A stretch of DNA of 64,000 nt from Durusdinium trenchii (lineage: Eukaryota; Sar; Dinophyceae; Suessiales; Symbiodiniaceae), in the NCBI GenBank assembly GCA_963970005.1, contig CAXAMN010025251.1, positions 680,347 to 744,346 on the forward strand, given 5' to 3'. Shown piece after piece: positions 1-9,904 of the stretch (position 1 is its first letter; each line of letters starts with the position of its first letter). The notes under the pieces were generated by a model. That model ran no database searches. It was not told where the DNA came from and saw only the letters and a list, made by a program, of their open reading frames with translations. Made by a program: the position numbers and the translations under genes.

Positions 1-25
1 TTTTTCACGTCTGCAAATCTCACCT

Positions 26-1701
26 GTGTCCTTTTCCTTGGCGTTGATGCATCAGTTTGTGCGTGTGTATCATCAGGATTTCCGCTTGGCTTCATTGGTG
101 GCGTCTGGAAGCTTGCGCCGACAGGGAGGGGCCGTGGTGGATGCTTTGTTCAAAAGCATCATGCTCAAGATCAACCGGTCATGCGAGAAAAGACCACATT
201 CATCGCAGTTCTTTGGAAATGAGCTTGCGTGTGAGTTGGCATTCACTTTGGGACGTGGCCGTGCCATGAAAGAGGTTTTGCATCTCTTTGGTGTCTCCGA
301 GAAAGTGATTCCAAAAGTTGACTTGCAGATCTCATACTTGCCACAGTCCTTTGTCGCCAGCCGTGATTTTGCAACAATGGAGCAGTCATGCAGAAGTGCA
401 ATGGCTGCGCTCAATGTGCAGGGCACCAGGAACTTCATCGTCGTGCTCGATGAAACCGTCTTTCACCCTCGTTGGGATGTGATCGTTGGCCTGAGGGAGG
501 GATATCCTATGGGATACATTGGTGGCTTCAAGGCTCCGGATGAAGATTGCTCCTTTGTACCATCACCGGCTTCGGAGCTGCCTGTTGAAAAGTTGTCCAG
601 GCTGACGGTCCATTTCGTTTTCAGCAGGGCAGACAGCAACAAACAGATCTACCAGGTCGACATGATACCCAGGAAACCGAAAGTGAAGGGATCCGATGAA
701 GTGGTGGGTGGCGCACGACAAACCTTCTATGAGTATGGCTGGCTGCTGAGAGTGGCGACATCGTGCAACTCAGGCATTCCTCCAATTGGAGGGGCGTGGG
801 ATTCTGGAACACCAAACAGTCAGATCAACAGCGCATTCCTGGGATTGCTTCCGGGCTCAGGAATGGAAGTTCCGTTCTTCAACCAATGCACCAAACAGCA
901 ACCCTTGAAAATCCCAATGTGGTGCTACCGGGCTTTGTTCCATCAGGATTTCTTCGTTAGTGGCAACAATGACAGCCGTCACTGCTTCAAGAGATTTGGG
1001 ATCCATCTATGCAGCGGGTCGAGGACGATTCGCTGGGGGGGCTTTCACAGTGAACCTGACAGGAATGGTAGCAGCCGGGCTACCGATCCGCGCCCTGGCT
1101 GGCGACGACCCACAGTCAGATGCAGATTCATCCAGGCGTTTGAACGCTGGCTATTGTCTGGATAACTGATCGTGTCAACCCTGCATCATACCCATGTTCG
1201 TGGCCGCACTCATTCAGAGCGCCTGGGTGGCATCAAGTTCCTTCACTCTGCGGGAAGCTTTGGGCAATGCCCTGATGGGATACTACTTGCTTTGCATCCA
1301 AGCCTCACGGGCCATGAAAGGGCAGAAAAAAAGGTTGGGCCAAGTCGTTTCTTCCAGTCCAAAATGTGAGGGCGCTCATGGATTTGGTTGGCCACTTTGT
1401 CCTGTCGGCCCGATACTGGCCCCTGGACATGTCGTGGGAACCAAGATGCCGCGAAGAGTCCTGCATAGAGAAATATTTCTCTATGATCAAATCCTACAAT
1501 CGTGGAACGTGCACGATAAAGGATGGTCTCTATGGTTCCTACATGACCCACGCCAAACAATACAGAGATGCTGAGATGTGGGATGGCTTTGAAGGACGCA
1601 AGGACACCGCAGTCAACGATGCGGAGTTGAAAGCCATTGCGGCGGAGAGCTTGAACAACGCTATCCTTTTCCAGGCAGTTGAAAGGAACACAACAATATA
1701 A
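26..1701 (+). pseudogene. DDE-transposase-like pseudogene, unclassified dinoflagellate family
   Basis: Reads as the body of a DNA-transposase-like protein of a type common in dinoflagellate genomes; it would act in the nucleus on element ends. Block 1 (26 to about 1034, frame 2) has LDETVFHPRWDVIVGL at residues 141-156, WDSGTPNSQINSAFLGL near 796 and GNNDSRHCFKRF near 963. Block 2 (about 1042-1326, frame 3) has FTVNLTGM and, after a TGA at 1167-1169, LIQSAWVASSSFTLREALGN. Block 3 (about 1333-1701, frame 1) has ESCIEKYFSMIKSYNRG and KDGLYGSYMTHAKQY, the usual acidic-residue end of such proteins. The two frame changes fall at 7-nt homopolymers (G 1035-1041, A 1326-1332); one base fewer in each run would join the frames. 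The N-terminus may begin upstream of the window. The DDE assignment is by motif layout, not by a search; it could be another RNase H-fold family. Confidence 0.6.
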
Positions 1702-2011
1702 ACATGACGTAACATGACGTGACATAACATGACATAACTACCATATGTTATAAAAAAAATCAATAAAATTCAATATATATATAATTATATATATAACGTT
1801 GTAAAATGAGAACATACGTAAAAGAATGCCAATCATGAAGAAAGTGAAACCTACAAAAATGTAAGTTACAATTGTTGAGACCATTGAACAGTTGTTTGTA
1901 GCAAGTAAATGAAACACACTGAATCGCAACACAGGAAGGTTGAAGGGGTTACGTGCGTTTATGTTTCCATTTTCCACTGTCCCCCATCACTAGGGGTATC
2001 AATGGTGGATA
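1702..2011. other. AT-rich spacer or intron with one AAAATGTAAGTTACA motif
   Basis: No coding signal. Contains repeated ACATGAC words just after 1702, an (AT)n stretch at about 1770-1795, and at about 1856-1871 the AAAATGTAAGTTACA core that recurs at 2938, 3699 and in the 4.57-4.76 kb cluster. Confidence 0.5.
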
Positions 2012-2245
2012 ATGGTGGCTATGAGTTTAATTACTGTAACGCTTGCTATTTTGCGTTGCGTCCAAGCAGATTTCGGTGAGGCTTGGATTTCAATCGATTT
2101 GAGCACCGGGGAGATTGAGAAGGATGTTCGGGATTGGTGGTCAAGAATGGGGGAGAACATGATCAAGAAGCGAGGAGATTCAGAATGGGACCTTGATGAC
2201 GAAGTGGAGGACAGAGACCATGAAAAAAGACGATGTTGTCCATAA
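2012..2245 (+). CDS. Exon of unrecognised gene downstream of the transposase
   Basis: Open block encoding an acidic, charged peptide (ADFGEAWISIDLSTGEIEKD, then EWDLDDEVEDRDHEKRR). It ends about 115 bp before the next acidic exon, which starts after a T-rich tract and a TTTGCAG acceptor at 2355-2361, so the two are probably one gene. I do not recognise the product. It may be an accessory protein of the same mobile element as 26-1701, or a host gene next to it. Confidence 0.4.
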   Translation: MVAMSLITVTLAILRCVQADFGEAWISIDLSTGEIEKDVRDWWSRMGENMIKKRGDSEWDLDDEVEDRDHEKRRCCP

Positions 2246-2361
2246 ATACACACGTTCAACTTACATTTTTCTTCCTTTTCATAACATTTTACAGCCCTGT
2301 GCTGCTATGGTTGGGTGACGCTGATAGAAGATGATAGATTTGTTGGTTTTGTACTTTGCAG

Positions 2362-2832
2362 GACGAACTGTTTGATGGCGATGGCCTGGATGAGCTCGAT
2401 CTTCAGGAGTGTGAGGGTCCCAAAGACTTTGAGGAGAGCGGTGAGCCGTTGCAAGATGAATGTCCCGAGGAGCCAGAGGACCTCTTACAAACCCTGGAAG
2501 ATCGTCACAAAGTGGTATGCGAGTTGGAGCGTGCCATGGCAAACAATCCAATGGACAGTGATAGTCCTCCTCCTGGCTTGCCTGTGGTGAAAGGTGATCA
2601 GACCAGGGATGAATCGCCAGAGCCTGTTGCCGACCAATGTCACAGCTTTGACAAGATCATGACAGCAGTCAAAGACCTCAAGCACTTTGACCAGGGTAAT
2701 GTGAAATTTGCAGGCTCCGATGGATGCTTGAGTCGCTTGAAAGACCTCTTCCAGCCGTTGAAGCGCTTTGTGGACACAGTCCGGGTTGCGGAAAAGATTT
2801 TGTCACGGGCAGAGTCTTCAAAGATCTTTTGA
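2362..2832 (+). CDS. Acidic exon of the unrecognised gene
   Basis: Begins after a convincing acceptor (TTTGTACTTTGCAG, ending at 2361). Encodes about 155 residues with a very acidic first third (DELFDGDGLDELDLQEC), a proline-rich linker (SDSPPPGLPVV) and a helical, basic-hydrophobic last third (LSRLKDLFQPLKRFVDTVRV). Terminates at TGA 2830-2832 unless a donor lies just upstream. The following 270 bp are T-rich and repeat-containing, so an intron there is likely. No known domain seen. Confidence 0.45.
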   Translation, partial: DELFDGDGLDELDLQECEGPKDFEESGEPLQDECPEEPEDLLQTLEDRHKVVCELERAMANNPMDSDSPPPGLPVVKGDQTRDESPEPVADQCHSFDKIMTAVKDLKHFDQGNVKFAGSDGCLSRLKDLFQPLKRFVDTVRVAEKILSRAESSKIF

Positions 2833-3105
2833 TATATATTTTTGGATATCTTTTGATATCTTTTGATATCGTTTTATGATGTTTTATGGTTTTTGTATGT
2901 TTTTGTAGTGTTTTCCCACAGTATCCAAGTGTCCACAAATGTAACTTACAATATTCAAGATACGTTGAATGCCCTCACACACACACACTGATGCTACAGA
3001 GGTTGTGCGTTACATCGTGATATCATGTGATATCAATGAGATATTGTGAGATATTGTGAGATATCCATGCATGTTCTCCTTCTGTGGTGAAGCCCATGAG
3101 TCAAA
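2833..3105 (+). repeat. Intron-like repeat copy 1
   Basis: A T-rich 5' part (TTTTGATATC repeated) is followed by CAAATGTAACTTACAAT at about 2936, a CA run near 2975, CATCGTGATATCATG near 3014 and TTCTCCT near 3072. The same ordered set of words occurs at about 3700-3860, so the two presumed introns are related to each other. Confidence 0.45.
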
Positions 3106-3476
3106 CATCTCAGGTCCAAAACGCAGGTCCAAGGCGTTCGACAAAAGGAGAACCTTTACAACGTTCTCGTTTCGCAGCTTTGCAAAGCCAGGCAGTTCAA
3201 TCGCTTCACAGCGGCCCGCAATGGAAGAATGTTCAACTGGTTTTCGGCCCAGCAAAGCCTTGTCTCCCAATGTGCTGGTATGCCGGAGGAGGACACCCAA
3301 GAAGAGGCAGCCTTGCCTACAACCGTCTTCCGGCCGATTTGCACCAAGCCGCAGTTGCTGCTTGTGAAGAATGTGGAGAGCTCACTTGTGAGTTTCCCTG
3401 TGGTCCTGGTGTTCTCTGTCTTCAGAGGCGCATTGACCAAGGATGCTTCTGCCGGTCGAAAGATGAAGGTTAGCAA
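3106..3476 (+). CDS. Middle exon of the unrecognised gene
   Basis: Lies between the two related intron-like repeats. The favoured frame (open 3084-3473) gives RFAALQSQAVQSLHSGPQW, LVFGPAKPCLPMCWYAGG and a cysteine-rich tail (CEECGELTCEFPCGPGVLC). A second frame (3229-3492) is also open and looks protein-like near its end (RGALTKDASAGRKMK), so a frameshift inside the exon is possible. The cysteine cluster hints at a metal-binding segment but matches no pattern I can name. Confidence 0.35.
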
Positions 3477-3862
3477 AAAACCTTGGCATTAATGCACCAG
3501 CGGAAGCCGTCTCGCGTTTGATGGTGTTATTCCTCGATTGGATTCCTCCGAGCAAGGTTCTTCGCATAGTATTGGATTGCGAAATATTGTGAATACAGTT
3601 TTTTATTATTAGTTTGCTTGTGTTTGCTTGATTGTTCTATCTATTTTATTTTGGATTATTATGTTTTATTGTATTTTCTATATTTCTATAGCCTCCAAAA
3701 ATGTAACTTACAATTTTCTACTTACATCCAATGTCCTCATGTACACTATACACAGATGCTCTGAAGTGTTTTATTGTATAGCCTGGGCGTTTCCATGGCA
3801 TTGCATCGTGATATCATGAGATGTCCACACAAATTCTCCTGCCTTGGCAAATCCTGAGGCAG
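3477..3862 (+). repeat. Intron-like repeat copy 2
   Basis: Shares with copy 1 the AAAATGTAACTTACAAT core (about 3698), a short CA/TA tract, GATGCTCTGAAG versus GATGCTACAGAG, CATCGTGATATCATGAGAT (about 3805) and the terminal TTCTCCT (about 3834). Ends at a TGAGGCAG acceptor (3855-3862). The start CCTTGGCATTAATGCACCAG (3481-3500) also resembles CCTTGGCGTTGATGCATCAG at 36-55. Confidence 0.45.
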
Positions 3863-4486
3863 GAAACACTGAGGGGTTCTATGCTGGTTCCTGCGCATCA
3901 CGAAGCAAGCTCATTGATCCGAGTCAGGACGCCATCTGCGAGTTACCTTACGACCAAATTGGGGATCGCAATGGCCGATGCTATTTCTCCCTCTCCAAGA
4001 ACACCTTGCATTTCCTGAAGCAGATTCAAGAAGGACATCTGGATCCCTCAACCGTGTTCCAGCCGAAACAGGCAAAGGAGAGTGAGCAGGCAGCGGTGCA
4101 GCTTGCCCCTGCAGACATCAAGATAGGCTTCTCCATCCTGGACTTCCCGATTCGAAGGGCAACACGGGCTTGGCGAATTTGAGGCAGTTCTTCCACCAGA
4201 TTCCAAGCCTCTACGAGCAGAAAGGCATCAAGCTTTTGAATTCCTCAGGGGCGGTCAAGGTTGGTAAAGAGTACCATGTTTGGAAGCCCCTGGTTTCGCA
4301 ATGCGCAGTTTTTTTGAGACGATCGAGAACACCGATCGCAAAGGGCACAGCAAAGCTGTCTACTATCGCATTGCCAAATTCATTCCTGGAGAATCCAAGA
4401 ATGGGAAGAATCCAGCACACCTGGAGTTGATGACCTTTCTGCGCCAGGTGGTGCAATTTGTACCACCGAACTTGATGGCTGACTGA
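3863..4486 (+). pseudogene. C-terminal exon of the unrecognised gene, frameshifted
   Basis: Three consecutive frames give one plausible C-terminus: NTEGFYAGSCASRSKLIDPS to SILDFP (frame of 3844-4182), then DSKGNTGLANLRQFFHQIPS and EYHVWKPLVSQCAV (frame of 4170-4430), then FFETIENTDRKGHSKAVYYR to FVPPNLMAD and a stop at 4484-4486. The first shift is near 4145. The second is at a 7-T run (4309-4315), where one more T would join the frames. Together with the frameshifts in 26-1701 this suggests a dead element copy, or homopolymer errors in the assembly. No domain recognised. Confidence 0.45.
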
Positions 4487-4564
4487 CAGCTGACATGTGT
4501 GGGTTGACCATGCGGGGCGTGGTCGTTCGCAAAAAGGAGTGTGTCAAGTTTCAACTTCTAGGAT

Positions 4565-4765
4565 AGGGGGTGTCTAAAAATGTAAGCGTTCCACTGTGCC
4601 TCAAAAATGTAACTTACATTTTTGAGGTCATTCCCCGGGAAATCACCCATGAGGCCTCAAAAATGTAAGTTACTTTTTTGAGGCCACCTCAAAGTTAATG
4701 TAATTACATTTTTTGAGGCCCTACGGATAGGAAAATGTAACTTACAATTTTCGACGTCCCCCCTC
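4565..4765. repeat. Cluster of quasi-palindromes around AAAATGTAACTTACATTTT
   Basis: 4599-4627 is a 29-nt palindrome with one central base: the left arm is CCTCAAAAATGTAA and the right arm its exact complement. 4653-4685 is a 33-nt version with arms starting GGCCTCAAAAATGTAA and one mismatch. 4687-4718 and about 4732-4753 are weaker copies. A fifth half-motif starts at 4574. The same core is present singly at about 1856, 2938 and 3699. Confidence 0.75.
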
Positions 4766-4976
4766 AGGAAGGGGTAGGGATGATTTATATAGGATGCAGA
4801 CTTCGAACGATTGATTGAATATGATTGATGTGTTTGGCACCGATCGTGTTGGCTTCCTCACATGTCGTACTATGGTGACTCTCAGAACATGTCGGTTCGG
4901 TGGGTTTCATAGCGGGGAGACGTCCACGGAGATGGACCTGTGTTTTTTCCACTCGCCTCTTCAAAGGTCAAAAGGA

Positions 4977-5084
4977 CCAGGACCTTCAAAGTGACCAGCC
5001 TTGAGATCCTAGAATGAGGTCACGAATCGTCCCTAAAGAGGTCACAAACAGAGACTCCAAAGAGGTCACTTTTGAAGGTCCTGG
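4977..5084. mobile_element. Hairpin element, family G (copy 1)
   Basis: 108-bp foldback. Left arm CCAGGACCTTCAAAGTGACC (4977-4996); right arm 5064-5084 is its complement with one extra base. Internal repeats of GAGGTCAC at about 5016, 5039 and 5063. A related copy is at 37733-37824. No coding capacity; MITE-like. Confidence 0.6.
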
Positions 5085-6891
5085 GATATGATATGACTCA
5101 CTCTATTCAAGTGATGGGCCGTCCCACATATTCTAGGCCATCCTACCTGGATCTTCCAGCTTGTAAAACAAACCGTTTCATCTGTCAACACGCGCAGGTC
5201 GGACTCCCGCAGGTCCCTAAGATAGCACAGTCTCAGCATTTTGGAGGTCCAGGTTTCTGTTTCCTCAGTGTCCCCCATCCTCACCGTCCGGTCGCTGGTA
5301 GACCGGACACCCACGCCCGGCCGACGCCCGAGGCCGGCGGTGACGACGTTTGGCCAACTGGAGGTGGGGAGGTAGACGAGGACCTCGACTGGTGATGTTG
5401 GCATGGCGTGGAGGACCTCGCCTTCCAAACGAACACGTTTAATTATAGATTAAATTGGTTGACGTACCTGCTTTTAACGTGTGAAATCCTTAGTGCAACA
5501 ATGGTGGAATCTCAGCAGGTTGCCTGGATATGACTGTTTAGACCTTTGTTAGTGCCGATGAATTCGATTAAGAGGACTCTGAAGACTGAAACGGTTTCCG
5601 AAAGTCCGATTCGATGGGCGAAACCGACGGTTTTTGGGCAAAACAGGCGACATCCATGGGCCAAAGCGCCTACTCAGAAAACATGAGAACATCCACAGGA
5701 GCTTTAGATGTTTTGATGTGGGGTCCTGATTTGCAAAACTGAGTTGGAACTATAAGCTTCGCAAGTTGTTCCCAACCTTGATGTTAGTTTATGTTATTTC
5801 TTATATTTTGCGGTCGGAACGACAAAGGCGCTTTCTCCCGGAGCCGATGTTTTTAGTTATATAATTCCTCCCTGTTCTGCGTTTATTAGGATCATTTGTA
5901 CTGACTCTTGGGTTCCTATTGATTGAGTTCCTTGTATTTCCTTTTGGGTGTCCTGTTGCTTCTTGTTCTTTGCCATTGTTGGCCGAGCTTTGTCCTTTGG
6001 AACGGGGCAGTCCAGAGGCAACCTGGAATCGATGCAGTCCAGTTTCAGGGGTCCAAATGATGCGAAAAACGATTTGGCTGAAGAAATCGCAACCTTGCCT
6101 TTGATCTTGGATTTCCAGTTGCTTCTCCTTTGATCTCCCTTGAGCGGGTTCATGTTAGTGCTATTGCTCAAGCAACAGCACCACTATCCCTGGAATTGTT
6201 TTGGGAAGACATATTCTACTCCCTCAATCGTTTGCTATCGTTAGCAAATGGATTCTCTTGTCACTAGGCTTATACTGCCCGCAGTCCCACCGGCCATGGT
6301 TCCACCAGGCGGAACGTGAGGAGGAGGCCACCGGCGCTGGGCACCCCCCAGAAACTGTCGGTGAGGGGATGTGAGGGGATCCAGATCGGTGAGGGGATGA
6401 GAGGAGACTCTCCCACCAACCGATCCCAGGGAACCTGTTCGAATGGACCGGTGGTTTCGACCATGTTCCGAAGACCCGACTCGACGTGGGCCATCGGGGT
6501 TCGTGGTCAGCAGGGGACCCAAAGTCATTGGAGGAATCTGAGGGTTTTTGATCAGTCTCAAGTCCCAACCCCTGAGGGGCTGCCGAAACGAAGACGATGA
6601 ACCCATGGTGAACCCATGGTGAAAGATGAGCAAGAAAGAACAGTGAGGCCCACCCTACACAAAGTCCCAAGCCGTTCCATTTTTCAGTGTGAAGTGTAAA
6701 GTTGAAGATGGAAACCGGTTGGGCATGCACCTGGCTTCAGGCCTTGACATGGTGTCTAGAGTCTAGACTACGCCTATGCGCGGTCCTTGCGATTGACCTG
6801 CCTGAAATGCCTCAAAGGCTTCCCATTTGCAGCTCAGTGGGCAGAAGCACCCCATACATCCCCACATCCCCATACTATACAGTTCAATCAG
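5085..6891. other. No supported gene
   Basis: Several short frames are open on both strands but none has a recognisable domain or splice context. 6360-6405 contains direct repeats of GTGAGGGGAT. The minus frame 6270-6494 and the plus frame 6316-6600 overlap the same GC-rich block and cannot be told apart. Confidence 0.4.
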
Positions 6892-6924
6892 TACCAGCAC
6901 CACCCAAACTGGGTGGTGCTGGTA
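6892..6924. repeat. Perfect 15-bp inverted repeat, family E
   Basis: TACCAGCACCACCCA (6892-6906), loop AAC, then the exact complement (6910-6924). Related CACCACCC/GGGTGGTG pairs recur at 14217-14295. Confidence 0.75.
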
Positions 6925-8076
6925 GAGGGGCGTGAATAAAATAACATGCCACCATTGGGATCCATTACGGAGGAAATCATGACGCCGATGCCCTGGGCCG
7001 GCCTCATTCTTTGCTTGTCCCAGGTGCATCTATAGGAGTTCATTCTAAATCGCCAGAAGCCATGGAATGACTAGACATGACTATAGGACCACATGCAATC
7101 CACCTGCCCCAAACGTCCCGAGCCTCGGCCTCCGCCCAAACATCACGGATGCCACGTCGGCACCCCCCAAGGAGGAAGGCCTGCGGTCGATGGGCACCGC
7201 CCAGTTGGTGGCGCCGAGTACGCCCTTGGCGCCCACGAGGTGCCCTTGGGCGCCGCCCGGGGGGGCGGAGGGTAAAGGGATCGGCTTCGATGTAGAGGGT
7301 GCATGGGCCCTGACTGAGGGGGATGGGTGGGCCTGGGTGGGGGGATTCTGAAGTGATGCATTCAGGGGGATCGACGGGTTTGTTCGATGCTCGATGTGCA
7401 ATGTCTCGATATGGTTCGATGTTTTCTGGTTGGTGTTGCTTTGGGCGGTGAGTGGGTGTAAGACCACCATATCAGAGTCATCCAGGAACTATTCAATGGT
7501 TGTACATGTATGTACATGTGAAGAAGCGCTGATTTGGAAGATCAGCATAACTTGCTTTGGCAAGTTCTCCCCCACGAACTGATGGAAAAAGATCCATTTC
7601 AGATACTGCACCAACTGTAGTGTAAAAAAAGAGCGCTGATGCATCACACAATAAGAGGACACCGACTTGATTTGGTTGCAAAGGTCCCCAGTTGAAACAA
7701 GCCCAGTTGCAGGGGTCCGATCTTCCAACTGTGCCACATTTCAGACCGTTTGCACATTTGGAAGGTTCAGGTACCCCCCCCCCCCGCAGAGTAACACGGA
7801 ACCCCCAAAAACACTGGGTTGGTGTTCGGAACATGGAAGACCCATCAAAGCCCATTCTCAGGGTCCATGGGGGGTCTTCCGTGGGACGTCAGGAGCATGA
7901 AGCTACCGGACGCGTCCAAGTTCGTGCCCCTTGGCGAAGGAGAGTGGTTTGGTTCGGCGTTCGCCTGGCCACGGCAACGACCCCCTATAGGTTCGGGACA
8001 TAGACCATGCTGGGTACCGTCCCGTTAGACGGGGACAGTGCGCTGCGCCGCAAAACCGGTGAGGGGGGTCTCCTTC
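6925..8076. other. No supported gene
   Basis: A GC-rich block at 7095-7330 is open in four frames on both strands, which is base composition rather than evidence of a gene. A run of C lies at about 7775-7785. No splice-bounded exon was found. Confidence 0.4.
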
Positions 8077-8188
8077 CCTATAGGGATCCGGTCGTACCTT
8101 CTCAGGTACGGTGAAGAAGGAGACACACAGTAGGTTTTGAGGGTCCAGTCGTACCTTCTGAGGTTCGGTACGACTGGATCCCTATAGG
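8077..8188. mobile_element. Hairpin element, family B (copy 1)
   Basis: 112 bp with 22-bp terminal inverted repeats that differ at one base: 8077-8098 starts CCTATAGGGATCC and continues with GTCGTACC after one base; 8167-8188 is the complement. Inside is GGGTCCAGTCGTACCTTCTG (8141-8160). Five further relatives are listed at 12073, 30948, 37511, 41627 and 48053. No coding capacity. Confidence 0.75.
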
Positions 8189-8559
8189 CTTATTAAACAA
8201 AAAGCGGTGAACATGCATGGGTCATGCTGTGTCATGGCACCCGGAACGGTCGTTTTGGTTCTGTCTCCTCGATTCCGGGCTCGCCATACGCGTTTGGGGG
8301 TCTCGGTGCTGATTGGCGATGGTCCATGAATCATCTCTGTTTTTTTATTGAATGTGCATCAAAATTCTGAAGACAGATGTAAGAAACAATCTGAGATGAG
8401 CAATCATGTTTTAGAGATGCCCAATGGGAATCCATTTTTCATGGATCACCTTGGACAAATGAATTCCGTGGCCGCTTCCAGGCATTATACTTTACAAGGT
8501 CCTAACACAGCATGGCCATGCATGGCCTACCTCCGTTTCGGCGTTTGGGGTGGCCAGTC

Positions 8560-8732
8560 TTTTTCTGCCTTCTGAGAGTGTGCTTGGAGCCCTGACAGTC
8601 ACATTGAAGCAAGTCCCAACTGGCCCCAGCGAGCCGCGGGGCCTGAGGAAATTCTTCGAACAAAGTGCCGCCAACGAGCCGGTGCGGCGGCAGAACGGAC
8701 GCCGGTGGACCGTGGTGGCCAACCAGGCGTGA
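8560..8732 (+). CDS. Candidate exon, unknown product
   Basis: Frame reading SESVLGALTVTLKQV, EPRGLRKFFEQSAANEP and RRQNGRRWTVVANQA to a stop at 8730-8732. Composition is protein-like and more GC-rich than its surroundings, but no domain or clear acceptor supports it. The sequence on either side (8189-8559) shows nothing convincing. Confidence 0.25.
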
Positions 8733-9214
8733 GAAGACTACGGATCGGGGTGATGTTGATTGTCCCGGTTCCTGAGTGAGTCAACTATCATCAACTGGCA
8801 TTTCATCAGATTTCTTCCGGTTCCTGAACTTAAACCAACCAATCTGCTTGAAGAGATCTCAACGATCCCAAAACTCCTAAAGGAGGAACACTGAGTATGA
8901 CATAGTATGACAAATGACTGAGTATACTGCAAAAAGCGTTTGTTCCGTGCCTTTGGTTCGCCAAAAAGGCACCATCCTTTGACATGTTCTCCAAGTCCAT
9001 TTGTTGGTTTTTCACCAGCTTCCACACAGGACCCTACTACTGTACTGCAGTCTCAATGGACAACCCTTAGCATCCACTTTAACCGTTTTTGTGGGGCAGG
9101 GAGAGGACGGGGACACCCCACTCACCAGAGAGCAGCTGTGTTCCAGCTGCCCGAGCAGGGCAATACAGCGGTACGTCAGACCTCCGAGTGTCAGCAATAC
9201 ACATTAGACCTCCA

Positions 9215-9560
9215 GCGGTACGTCAGATGCGGATCTCGCTCGAACAGCTGGTGGAACTGTTCTGGACCTCCAGCAGGATGCCTCAGCTCTTCCCACCGAC
9301 CTCGGCAGCCTCCCGGTGGCAGGTTCCGACCTTTGCGGCTCCGCCATCGACGCCCAAGAACACGGGCATGCGTGGAGATCGGAACCGGAACTCGGTGACC
9401 TTGGACGGTGCGGGAACTCGGGCACTGGGCGTTGGGGGCAGCGTTGGCACCGGAGGGTTTGGGGATGAGTGGGATGAGTGGGAGTGGCACGGAAGGAACG
9501 TGCGGAATCAGGGGCTCAGACATGCGGGCGAAATGAGGCGAAATGCAAAGACAGGGGTTC
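9215..9560 (+). CDS. Candidate exon inside a long open frame, unknown product
   Basis: Part of a 271-codon open frame (9089-9904), the longest in this stretch. The middle reads MRISLEQLVELFWTSSRMPQ and later GGFGDEWDEWEWHGRNVRN. A second plus frame over the same bases (DADLARTAGGTVLDLQQDAS) is equally smooth, so the frame is not settled. The ends of the long frame (before 9200 and after 9600) look non-coding. Confidence 0.22.
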
Positions 9561-9904
9561 AGTTCTCCAGATTTCTCCAGTGCCTCGATCCTGGGGTGGC
9601 AGGTTCCCAGTCGTCCCTAACATGTCCTGACATTGGGTGTTGGACACATGGTCAGGTCTTGACCCGTCAAATCCTGACCCCCCCCCAAAACAAAAACGTT
9701 ACAGAACAAGATGAACAAGATACATGGATCCACTCCAGTGGTTTTGGTGCATTTTGCCTCCTTTATGGTTCGATGATGTTCCCTGCGCTGGCCACATCAC
9801 CAAGGCTTGCCATCGCAGCAGCGGGTGACCACTGCCCCACCGCGCGCGCGGCATTCCACCAGCAGCTTCAATGGCATGGTGCAGGGGAACGTCACCGCCG
9901 GTAG

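Noticed and set aside
7095..7330. GC-rich block open in four frames
   Set aside because: Openness on both strands reflects few stop codons at high GC; no frame is favoured.
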